Shown here piece after piece: positions 7,517 to 12,605 of a stretch of 12,605 bases of DNA. The stretch comes from Kangiellaceae bacterium (lineage in GTDB: Bacteria > Pseudomonadota > Gammaproteobacteria > Enterobacterales > Kangiellaceae): contig JASBTO010000018.1 in NCBI GenBank assembly GCA_030148365.1, positions 1 through 12,605 on the forward strand, in the 5' to 3' direction. Both the position numbers and the translations under genes were made by a program. The notes beneath the pieces were generated by a model. The model saw only the letters and a list, made by a program, of their open reading frames with translations, searched no databases and was not told the origin of the DNA. Each line of letters begins with the position of its first letter. Position 1 is the first letter of the stretch.

Positions 7517-8193
7517 CGCCACGACTCCAGCAGCGGCCAGATACCGGCCGCATCCATGACGGTCGCGTCGGCGGCCCAAGTCTCCGTATTCTCGGCCTCG
7601 TCAATGTACCCGTAGGCGGCGGTGATGGTCTTCATGCCGGCGTTATGGCCGGCTTCAATATCGCGGCGGGCATCACCGACATAGACGCATTGCCAGGGCG
7701 CCACGCCGGCCCGTCGACAGGCTTCCAGCAGGGGGGCCGGGTGGGGCTTGCGCAAGGCCAGGGTATCACCGCTGATCACCGCGGCGGCCCGGTGGGTCAT
7801 GGCCAGGGCGGACAGCAGTGCATCGGTCAGAAAGGCCGGTTTGTTGGTGACCACGCCCCAGAGTATGCCGGCGTTTTCGAGTCGGGTCAGTAACTCGTCG
7901 ATGCCGGAAAACGGGCGGCTGCTCTGGGCAACGATACGGGCGTAGGTTTCCAGGAACTGCCTGCGCATGGGGTCAAAATCCGTGTCGCCATGACTGAGTC
8001 CGAAACCTAGCTTCATCAGGGCCGGTGCGCCGTGGGAAACCTGCGGCCTGATCAGCGCGAAATCCAGTTCTTCAAGGCCATGGGCCTGACGTTGCAGGTT
8101 GAGAGCCGCGCCCATGTCCACAGCCGTATCCACGAGCGTACCGTCGAGATCGAAAAATACACCGCGTAAGGTCGGGTTCGAAGGATCGGTCAT
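7513..8193 (-). CDS. mupP: HAD-family N-acetylmuramic acid 6-phosphate phosphatase MupP
   Basis: 226 residues, HAD superfamily like phosphoglycolate phosphatase. Motif I is FFDLDGTLVD with nucleophile Asp15 and general acid Asp17; motif II is Thr116 (VVTNK); motif III Lys149 (LRKPHP); motif IV Asp174/Asp178 (GDARRD). Genes in this position, directly after ubiG, were shown in Pseudomonas to encode MupP. MupP dephosphorylates MurNAc-6-phosphate in the AmgK-MurU peptidoglycan recycling route that bypasses de novo UDP-MurNAc synthesis. The older label is gph; the context favours MupP. The ATG at 8193 lies 2 bases after the ubiG stop, implying translational coupling; the frame is open further upstream but only through ubiG. 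Its TAG stop shares the tetranucleotide CTAG with the stop of the convergent EAL gene. Confidence 0.85.
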   Translation of the reverse strand: MTDPSNPTLRGVFFDLDGTLVDTAVDMGAALNLQRQAHGLEELDFALIRPQVSHGAPALMKLGFGLSHGDTDFDPMRRQFLETYARIVAQSSRPFSGIDELLTRLENAGILWGVVTNKPAFLTDALLSALAMTHRAAAVISGDTLALRKPHPAPLLEACRRAGVAPWQCVYVGDARRDIEAGHNAGMKTITAAYGYIDEAENTETWAADATVMDAAGIWPLLESWR

Positions 8194-8195
8194 GG

Positions 8196-8912
8196 TCAGA
8201 CTTCGGCAACCGGGTTGTGACGGTAGTGAGCCAGATAATTGACGTCGACATTCGGGCCCAGGGAAAACTGTCCGGTCAGGGGATTGAAGTGCATACCGGT
8301 GAGGGCCTGCGGTGACAGGCCCGACTGGCGACACCAGTGGTCCAGCTCTGAGGGTCGAATAAACTTGCGGTAGTCGTGGGTGCCACGGGGCAACATGCGC
8401 AGCACATACTCGGCGCCGATGATGGCGGTGAGGTAGGCCTTGGGGTTGCGGTTAATGGTCGAGAAAAACAGATCGCCGCCGGTCCGGGTCAACCGCTTGC
8501 AGGCCTTGATGACCGAGCCGGGGTCGGGTACATGTTCAAGCATCTCCAGACAGGTGACCAGATCAAACTCACCGGCTCTGGATTCGGCGAACTCTTCGGC
8601 GGTGACCCGCTGGTAATCAATGGACAGTCCGGATTCGTGCTGGTGCAAACGGGCCACTTCAAGCGGCGCGGCGCCCATGTCGATGCCGGTCACTTCCGCA
8701 CCCTGCCGAGCCAGGGCCTCGGTGAGGATTCCGCCGCCACAGCCGATATCGAGTACCTTTTTGCCGGCCAGGTGCCCGCTGCGTTGCAGAATAAAATCCA
8801 TGCGCACCGGATTGAGCCGGTGCAAGGGCTTGAACTCGCCTTCCGGATCCCACCAACGCGAGGCGAGAGCCTCGAATTTGCGGATTTCGCTGTCATCAAC
8901 ATTTACATTCAT
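8196..8912 (-). CDS. ubiG: Ubiquinone biosynthesis O-methyltransferase UbiG
   Basis: 238 residues, the usual length. UbiG performs both S-adenosylmethionine-dependent O-methylations of ubiquinone synthesis (on the 2-polyprenyl-6-hydroxyphenol and on demethylubiquinol). Visible signatures are the N-terminal FEALASRWWDPEGEFKPLHR (13-32), the SAM-binding motif I VLDIGCGGG (53-61), TGIDMG just after, and TCLEMLEHVPDP, all typical of UbiG. The ATG at 8912 is preceded by AGGA about 9 bases upstream and lies 13 bases after the mtaD stop; the mupP start follows 2 bases after its own stop. It is the middle gene of the mtaD-ubiG-mupP operon. SAM consumption here and methylthioadenosine salvage by mtaD are linked only loosely through SAM metabolism. 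Confidence 0.96.
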   Translation of the reverse strand: MNVNVDDSEIRKFEALASRWWDPEGEFKPLHRLNPVRMDFILQRSGHLAGKKVLDIGCGGGILTEALARQGAEVTGIDMGAAPLEVARLHQHESGLSIDYQRVTAEEFAESRAGEFDLVTCLEMLEHVPDPGSVIKACKRLTRTGGDLFFSTINRNPKAYLTAIIGAEYVLRMLPRGTHDYRKFIRPSELDHWCRQSGLSPQALTGMHFNPLTGQFSLGPNVDVNYLAHYRHNPVAEV

Positions 8913-8925
8913 CGGGTGGGTCCTG

Positions 8926-10242
8926 TCAGGCTTTGGCTATGCGTTGTCGCCACGCGCGGGCGGTTTCGAGCAAGTCATTTTCATCTATGGTGGTCAGGCG
9001 CCGCGCGTCAAGCAGCAGGCGGCCGTTGACCCAGACATGGCTGACCTGTTCCCGGCCCGCGGCATAGGCGAGCTGGGAGGGTGGATGATACACGGGCTGG
9101 GTTTCGATGGCACCGAGATCGACGGCAATCAGATCAGCGGCCTTGCCGGGTTCGAGACTGCCGGTCAGTTGATCGATGCCCATGGCCCGGGCGCCGCCAA
9201 GGGTGGCGAGGGACAATACCTTGTGGGCAGGCAGGGCGGTCGCCGAACCTGACACGACTTTGGCGAGAAAGGCGGCTGATTTGATTTCGCCAAACATGTC
9301 GAGATCATTGTTGGAGGCGTTGCCGTCGGTACCGATGGCCAGCCGGGCGCCGGCTTCCAGAAGCCTGGCTGTCGGGCAAATGCCGCTGGCGAGCTTCATG
9401 TTCGATTGGGGACAGTGAATGACCGAGACGCCAGAGGACTTGACCAGGGCGATTTCCTTGTCGGTCAGGTGAGTCATGTGCACGGCCTGCAACTGCGGCG
9501 TCAGAAGTCCCAGGTCCTGAAGTCGGTAGAGGGGCCGTTTGCCGTTTTTGGCGACCGCTTCCCGGATCTCCTGATCGGTTTCGTGCACGTGCATGTGAAT
9601 GCCGAGTCCGAGCTCATCGGCGTAGGTCCGGATCCGCTCAAGACTCTTGTCCTCCACCGTGTAGGGCGCGTGGGGCGCGAAGCTGAAGGACAGGGTTTCC
9701 TGATGCTTGAAGTCGTCGAAGACTTGCAGGCCCTGGTGGATATAGTCCTCGGCGCCGGTCGCCCAGGTGCTCGGGAACTCCAGCACGACAAAGCCGATAC
9801 CGGCCCGCATGCCGGCGTCGACCGCTTCCCGCGCGGTCACCTGCGGCAGGAAATACATGTCGTTGAAGCAGGTGGTGCCGCCCCGGATCATCTCCGCCAT
9901 GGCCAGCCGGCTGCCGTCGCGGACAAATTCCTCATTGACCCAGCGCTTTTCCGCCGGCCAGATATGGTTTTGCAGCCACAGCATCAGGGGCAGATCGTCG
10001 GCGAGGCCCTTGAACAGTGACATGGCGGCATGGGTGTGGGCATTGATGAAGCCGGGCATCAGGACTTGCTGGTCGAGATGCTTCTGCTCCCGGGGCTGGT
10101 AGCGGCCGGCGGCTTTGTCGGCCGGCAGCAATTCGACTATTTTGCCGTCATCAATGGCAATGGCATGATCCGTCAGCACCTGGCCTTCGGGACGGATAGG
10201 GATGATCCAGCTGGCGGAGACAAGCAAGTCAATGGTTTTCAA
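8926..10242 (-). CDS. mtaD: 5-methylthioadenosine/S-adenosylhomocysteine deaminase (TRZ/ATZ amidohydrolase)
   Basis: 438 residues from the chosen TTG start. An amidohydrolase barrel with metal ligands His69 and His71 (NAHTHAAM), His218 in HVHET with the catalytic-type Glu221, and the Asp of IGTDGNASNNDLDMF near residue 303. A composite beta-sandwich domain is formed by both ends (IAIDDGKIVEL, and LEPGKAADLIAVDL near the C terminus). The Pseudomonas aeruginosa gene in the same position (PA3170) deaminates methylthioadenosine to methylthioinosine, feeding methionine/purine salvage. The TTG at 10242 has GGGA six bases upstream and homology begins there (KTIDLLVSASWIIPI). An upstream ATG at 10323 would add 27 residues unlike the family and would lie upstream of the predicted promoter. 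First gene of the operon with ubiG and mupP. Confidence 0.87.
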   Translation of the reverse strand: MKTIDLLVSASWIIPIRPEGQVLTDHAIAIDDGKIVELLPADKAAGRYQPREQKHLDQQVLMPGFINAHTHAAMSLFKGLADDLPLMLWLQNHIWPAEKRWVNEEFVRDGSRLAMAEMIRGGTTCFNDMYFLPQVTAREAVDAGMRAGIGFVVLEFPSTWATGAEDYIHQGLQVFDDFKHQETLSFSFAPHAPYTVEDKSLERIRTYADELGLGIHMHVHETDQEIREAVAKNGKRPLYRLQDLGLLTPQLQAVHMTHLTDKEIALVKSSGVSVIHCPQSNMKLASGICPTARLLEAGARLAIGTDGNASNNDLDMFGEIKSAAFLAKVVSGSATALPAHKVLSLATLGGARAMGIDQLTGSLEPGKAADLIAVDLGAIETQPVYHPPSQLAYAAGREQVSHVWVNGRLLLDARRLTTIDENDLLETARAWRQRIAKA

Positions 10243-10278
10243 GAAAATCCCGTTAGTCAGGTTGGAGATGGCCGGCCA

Positions 10279-10284
10279 ATTATA
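10279..10284 (-). promoter_or_regulatory. Perfect -10 hexamer of the mtaD-ubiG-mupP promoter
   Basis: The minus strand carries TATAAT exactly, which would start transcription around 10272 and give a leader of about 30 bases up to the TTG at 10242. No good -35 is present at the right distance (ATGGGA at 17 bases). Strength may therefore depend on an activator or on the palindromes next to it. An 8-base GGCCGGCC palindrome (10270-10277) covers the expected start point. Confidence 0.55.
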
Positions 10285-10285
10285 A

Positions 10286-10305
10286 CCCGTGCCACGGGAA
10301 TTCCC
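10286..10305. promoter_or_regulatory. Overlapping palindromes beside the mtaD promoter (operator candidate)
   Basis: CCCGTGCCACGGG (10286-10298) is a 6-base inverted repeat around one central base. GGGAATTCCC (10296-10305) is a perfect 10-base palindrome overlapping it. Both lie between the -35 and -10 positions of the predicted mtaD promoter, where a dimeric regulator would act. No known regulator site is recognised. Confidence 0.35.
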
Positions 10306-10362
10306 ATCCCGGCGCGGCGGCAAGAAAATTCACCCAGCGTATCGCTCGCCGAGAAGCTTTTA

Positions 10363-10371
10363 TGCTAGAAT
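10363..10371 (+). promoter_or_regulatory. Predicted extended -10 promoter of gyrA
   Basis: TGCTAGAAT provides the TG extension and a 5-of-6 -10 hexamer (TAGAAT, 10366-10371). No good -35 lies 16-18 bases upstream, as is common for extended -10 promoters. Initiation near 10378-10381 would give a gyrA leader of about 325 bases that contains the entire structured segment 10410-10675. Confidence 0.5.
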
Positions 10372-10409
10372 ATCGGGCTTTGATGACGACCGCGCCTGCT
10401 GTTGTAACT

Positions 10410-10433
10410 GGGGTTTGCTAACTGTCCATTCCA
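10410..10433 (+). repeat. Outer inverted repeat, left arm (partner 10652-10675)
   Basis: Begins GGGGTTTGCTAACTGTCC; the right arm read on the other strand begins GGGGTCTGCTGACTGTCC. The two arms differ at 2 of 24 positions. With looser matching (shared CCTG further in) the repeat extends to about 32 bases with 5 differences. Flanking bases (…GTAACT left, TAGAAT… right) show no direct target-site duplication. Confidence 0.9.
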
Positions 10434-10439
10434 AAGTCC

Positions 10440-10466
10440 TGCCGGAAGGCTGTATTTTGTCCGGCA
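10440..10466 (+). repeat. Local hairpin competing with helix P2
   Basis: TGCCGGA (10440-10446) pairs with TCCGGCA (10460-10466) over a 13-base loop. The same GCCGGA is also complementary to TCCGGC at 10533-10538, and 10460-10465 is used by the long P2 helix. The two folds exclude each other, as in an attenuator or riboswitch-like element; whether switching occurs is not known. Confidence 0.5.
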
Positions 10467-10545
10467 AGGCAGAAGGAGCGCCGTTTAGTGCGCTAAACAA
10501 GTGACTGATAACGCAGTCGGGTGAAATACAGATCCGGCCCTTGGG

Positions 10546-10564
10546 GTTGCGTCTGAAAAGGCGC
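10546..10564 (+). repeat. Inner inverted repeat, left arm (partner 10626-10644)
   Basis: GTTGCGTCTGAAAAGGCGC is perfectly complementary to the 19 bases at 10626-10644, enclosing 61 bases. Such a length of perfect pairing is not expected by chance in this space. The enclosed loop holds the 10580-10590 pseudoknot arm and a small GGAG/CTCC hairpin (10591-10594/10608-10611). Confidence 0.95.
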
Positions 10565-10702
10565 TACCCTTCGTTTCTCGTCACTTGTTTGGAGACACCA
10601 GACCACACTCCTCGCGCCTCGACTCGCGCCTTTTCAGACGCAACAGGCCCGTGGAATGGACAGTCAGCAGACCCCTAGAATTATAAAGGAAATATCCGAA
10701 TT

Positions 10703-12605
10703 ATGGGTGAGCTTGCCAAAGAAATCCTGCCGATCAATATTGAAGACGAGCTGAAAACCTCCTATCTCGACTACGCCATGAGCGTAATCGTCGGTCGGGC
10801 GCTGCCCGATGTGCGGGACGGTCTCAAGCCCGTGCACCGTCGGGTCCTTTACGCGATGAGCGTGCTCGGCAACGATTACAACAAGGCGTACAAGAAATCC
10901 GCCCGTGTCGTCGGTGACGTCATCGGTAAATATCACCCTCACGGTGATACCGCGGTTTACGACACCATTGTGCGGATGGCCCAGCCGTTTTCACTGCGCT
11001 ACATGCTGGTTGATGGTCAGGGCAACTTCGGCTCCGTCGATGGCGACTCGCCCGCGGCGATGCGTTACACCGAAGTGCGCATGGCCAAGCTGGCCCATGA
11101 ACTGCTCGCCGATCTCGACAAGGAAACCGTCGACTTCGTGGACAACTACGACGGCACCGAGTCCGAGCCGGCGGTACTGCCGACCCGGGTGCCCAATCTG
11201 CTGGTCAACGGTTCGTCCGGTATTGCGGTTGGTATGGCCACCAATATCCCGCCGCACAACCTCAGTGAAGTCATCGACGGCTGTCTGGCGTTAATGGAAA
11301 ACCCGGATATCTCCGTCGATGAACTGATGAACTACATCTCCGGCCCCGACTTTCCGACCGCCGGCATCATCAATGGCCGGGCCGGGATCGTCGAGGCCTA
11401 CAAGACCGGACGTGGTCGCGTCTATATCCGCTCACGCAGTCATGTCGAGACGGACGAGAAAAACGGCAAGGAAAGCATCGTTGTCACCGAGTTGCCCTAC
11501 CAGGTCAACAAGGCGCGGCTGCTCGGCAAAATCGCCGAACTGGTCAAGGAAAAGAAAATCGACGGCATCACCGGCCTGCGTGACGAGTCCGACAAGGACG
11601 GTATGCGCATGGTTATCGAGCTGCGTCGTGGCGAGGTGCCGGAAGTCATTCTCAACAATCTCTACGCCCAGTCCCAGATGCAGACGGTGTTCGGCATCAA
11701 CATGGTGGCACTGGATGACGGTCAGCCGCGCATTTTCAATCTCAAGGAATGCATCGACGCCTTCGTGCGCCATCGCCGCGAAGTCGTAACCCGCCGCACC
11801 GTATTTGAACTGCGCAAGGCCCGGGAAAAAGCCCACGTTCTGGAAGGTCTGGCGATAGCGCTGGCCAACATTGATGAAGTGATCGAACTAATCAAGCAGT
11901 CCCCGAGCCCCGCGGAAGCCAAAGCCTCGTTGGTCGAGCGCAACTGGCAGCCGGGCAATGTCACGGAAATGTTGGCCCGGGCGGGCACCGATGCCTGCAA
12001 GCCTGATGACATGGAGCCGGAATACGGTCTGCACGACGGGACTTACCATCTGTCCCCGGTCCAGGCCCAGGCCATTCTGGACCTGCGTCTGCATAAACTG
12101 ACCGGCCTCGAGCACGAAAAGATCCTGAACGAATACCAGGACCTTCTGGGGCAGATTTCCGAGCTACTGCATATTCTCGGCAGCAACGATCGGCTCATGG
12201 AAGTGATCCGGGAAGAATTGCTCGAGATCCGCGAGATGTACGGCGACGACAGGCGCACGGAAATTCTCGAGAGCAAGCTGGACCTGACCCTCGCCGATCT
12301 GATCACCGAAGAAGACGTGGTGGTGACCCTGAGCCACGAAGGCTATGTCAAATACCAGCCGCTGTCGGCCTATCAGGCCCAGCGCCGGGGCGGCAGGGGC
12401 AAGTCCGCGACCCGCATGAAAGAAGAGGATTTCATCGAGCAGTTGCTGGTGGCCTCGACCCACGACACGGTGCTCTGCTTCTCCAGCCGCGGCAAGGTCT
12501 ACTGGCTGACGGTTTATGAGCTGCCCCAGGCCGGGCGCGGCTCCCGTGGCAAGCCCATCGTCAACATTCTGCCGCTCGAAGAAGGTGAACGCATTTCCGC
12601 CATTT
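10703..12605 (+). CDS. gyrA: DNA gyrase subunit A, 5' part (3' end beyond window)
   Basis: 634 codons are visible, open to the window end. GyrA is the DNA-breakage subunit of gyrase, which introduces negative supercoils. Starts MGELAKEILPINIEDELKTS; catalytic Tyr122 lies in AMRYTEVRMA; the quinolone-determining region (67-106) reads ARVVGDVIGKYHPHGDTAVYD, with Thr83 and Asp87. Thr83 is the wild-type residue in Pseudomonas (Ser83 in E. coli), so this is not by itself a resistance allele. The GyrA-box QRRGGRG (560-566), required for DNA wrapping and diagnostic of gyrase rather than ParC, is intact. ATG 10703 has AAAGGA 12 bases upstream, a slightly long spacing, and matches the family start. 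About 240 C-terminal residues (rest of the beta-pinwheel) are missing at the edge. Confidence 0.97.
   Translation, partial: MGELAKEILPINIEDELKTSYLDYAMSVIVGRALPDVRDGLKPVHRRVLYAMSVLGNDYNKAYKKSARVVGDVIGKYHPHGDTAVYDTIVRMAQPFSLRYMLVDGQGNFGSVDGDSPAAMRYTEVRMAKLAHELLADLDKETVDFVDNYDGTESEPAVLPTRVPNLLVNGSSGIAVGMATNIPPHNLSEVIDGCLALMENPDISVDELMNYISGPDFPTAGIINGRAGIVEAYKTGRGRVYIRSRSHVETDEKNGKESIVVTELPYQVNKARLLGKIAELVKEKKIDGITGLRDESDKDGMRMVIELRRGEVPEVILNNLYAQSQMQTVFGINMVALDDGQPRIFNLKECIDAFVRHRREVVTRRTVFELRKAREKAHVLEGLAIALANIDEVIELIKQSPSPAEAKASLVERNWQPGNVTEMLARAGTDACKPDDMEPEYGLHDGTYHLSPVQAQAILDLRLHKLTGLEHEKILNEYQDLLGQISELLHILGSNDRLMEVIREELLEIREMYGDDRRTEILESKLDLTLADLITEEDVVVTLSHEGYVKYQPLSAYQAQRRGGRGKSATRMKEEDFIEQLLVASTHDTVLCFSSRGKVYWLTVYELPQAGRGSRGKPIVNILPLEEGERISAI

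Larger units (their letters stand above)
10410..10675 (+). ncRNA. Large structured RNA (presumed gyrA leader) with three long helices and a pseudoknot
   Basis: Seen directly: outer helix P1 pairs 10410-10433 with 10652-10675 (22 Watson-Crick pairs, one G-U, one A-C mismatch). P2 pairs 10441-10446 with 10533-10538 and 10450-10465 with 10516-10531 (22 pairs, four of them G-U, around a 3-by-1 internal loop). P3 pairs 10546-10564 with 10626-10644 (19 perfect pairs). A further perfect 11-base match, 10495-10505 with 10580-10590, links the P2 loop to the P3 loop and crosses P3, forming a pseudoknot. A small hairpin AGCGC/GCGCT (10477-10481/10490-10494) fits inside P2. P1-P2-P3 together form a three-way junction. 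No terminator-like U-run follows, and the gyrA Shine-Dalgarno lies 10 bases past P1. Orientation is inferred from gyrA. A Rfam 'gyrA RNA' motif is known in pseudomonad gyrA leaders; I cannot tell whether this is a relative. A small transposon-like element is the alternative. Confidence 0.6.
10243..10702. other. 460-base divergent intergenic region mtaD / gyrA
   Basis: No convincing protein-coding gene is visible; the short open frames here lack ribosome-binding sites and family resemblance. The region contains the mtaD promoter with palindromes on the left (10269-10305), the predicted gyrA promoter (10363-10371), the long nested inverted repeats of the presumed RNA (10410-10675) and the gyrA Shine-Dalgarno (AAAGGA, 10685-10690, 12 bases before ATG). 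In Pseudomonas mtnA lies between gyrA and the mtaD homologue; it is absent here. Confidence 0.8.

Noticed and set aside
10278..10297. Sigma-54-type promoter (TGGCACGG) on the minus strand before mtaD
   Set aside because: The required GC of the -12 element is absent at the proper distance; the perfect TATAAT explains the site better.
10289..10504. 71-codon plus-strand open frame upstream of gyrA as a leader peptide
   Set aside because: It starts before the predicted gyrA promoter, has no Shine-Dalgarno, and its sequence is dictated by the inverted repeats.
10410..10675. DNA cruciform acting as a direct supercoiling sensor for gyrA
   Set aside because: The inverted-repeat arms enclose 61 and 218 bases, so cruciform extrusion in DNA would be very unfavourable; RNA pairing is more likely.
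10657..10687. Second gyrA promoter (TGGACA with TATAAA)
   Set aside because: The spacing is 19 bases and initiation would fall near 10693, downstream of the Shine-Dalgarno, leaving a leader without a ribosome-binding site.
10903..11022. Quinolone-resistance substitution at GyrA position 83
   Set aside because: Thr83 is the normal residue in Pseudomonas-type GyrA and Asp87 is unchanged; nothing indicates acquired resistance.
1..12605. CRISPR arrays, tRNA or rRNA genes, insertion-sequence transposases
   Set aside because: None of the characteristic repeats, cloverleaf sequences or transposase motifs were seen on either strand.

Overview
The window is gene-dense, GC-rich chromosomal DNA from a gammaproteobacterium, most likely a marine Pseudomonadales/Oceanospirillales/Alteromonadales-type lineage. 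The evidence is the core-gene order gyrA / mtaD / ubiG / mupP / yciK, which follows the well-known Pseudomonas arrangement, the Pseudomonas-like Thr83 in GyrA, and a two-component system of the kind catalogued as the 'proteobacterial dedicated sortase system' in mainly marine species. I cannot name a genus.

Layout. Minus strand, 1-2416: the 5' part of a YihY/BrkB-family inner-membrane protein (3' end outside the window), the short-chain dehydrogenase YciK, and a squalene/phytoene-synthase-fold protein that has lost the aspartate-rich catalytic motifs. Plus strand, 2504-7516: an apparent operon of an OmpR-type response regulator, a sensor histidine kinase with a CBM9-like extracytoplasmic domain (8-base overlap with the regulator), and a GAF-PAS-GGDEF-EAL protein 38 bases further on. 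Minus strand, 7513-10242: a tight operon mtaD-ubiG-mupP (methylthioadenosine deamination, ubiquinone O-methylation, MurNAc-6-phosphate dephosphorylation in peptidoglycan recycling). It meets the EAL gene tail to tail, the two stop codons sharing one CTAG. Plus strand, 10703-end: gyrA, cut at the window edge.

The 460-base gap between mtaD and gyrA holds a mtaD promoter, an extended -10 promoter for gyrA and, between that promoter and the gyrA start codon, the most striking object in the window. This is a segment of about 266 bases (10410-10675) closed by a 24-base inverted repeat. It contains two more long helices (22 bp with one small internal loop, and 19 perfect bp), a perfect 11-bp complementarity that crosses one of them (a pseudoknot), and at least one competing alternative hairpin. 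It looks like a large structured RNA in the gyrA leader. A small transposon-derived element is the main alternative, but no target-site duplication is visible.

How the parts fit: housekeeping metabolism (mtaD-ubiG-mupP, yciK) is split by an accessory signalling island (sensor kinase, regulator, cyclic-di-GMP-type protein, synthase-like pseudoenzyme). In Pseudomonas yciK follows mupP directly, so the island appears to be an insertion. No sortase or LPXTG target is present in the window, so the 'sortase' two-component system is here linked to c-di-GMP signalling instead.
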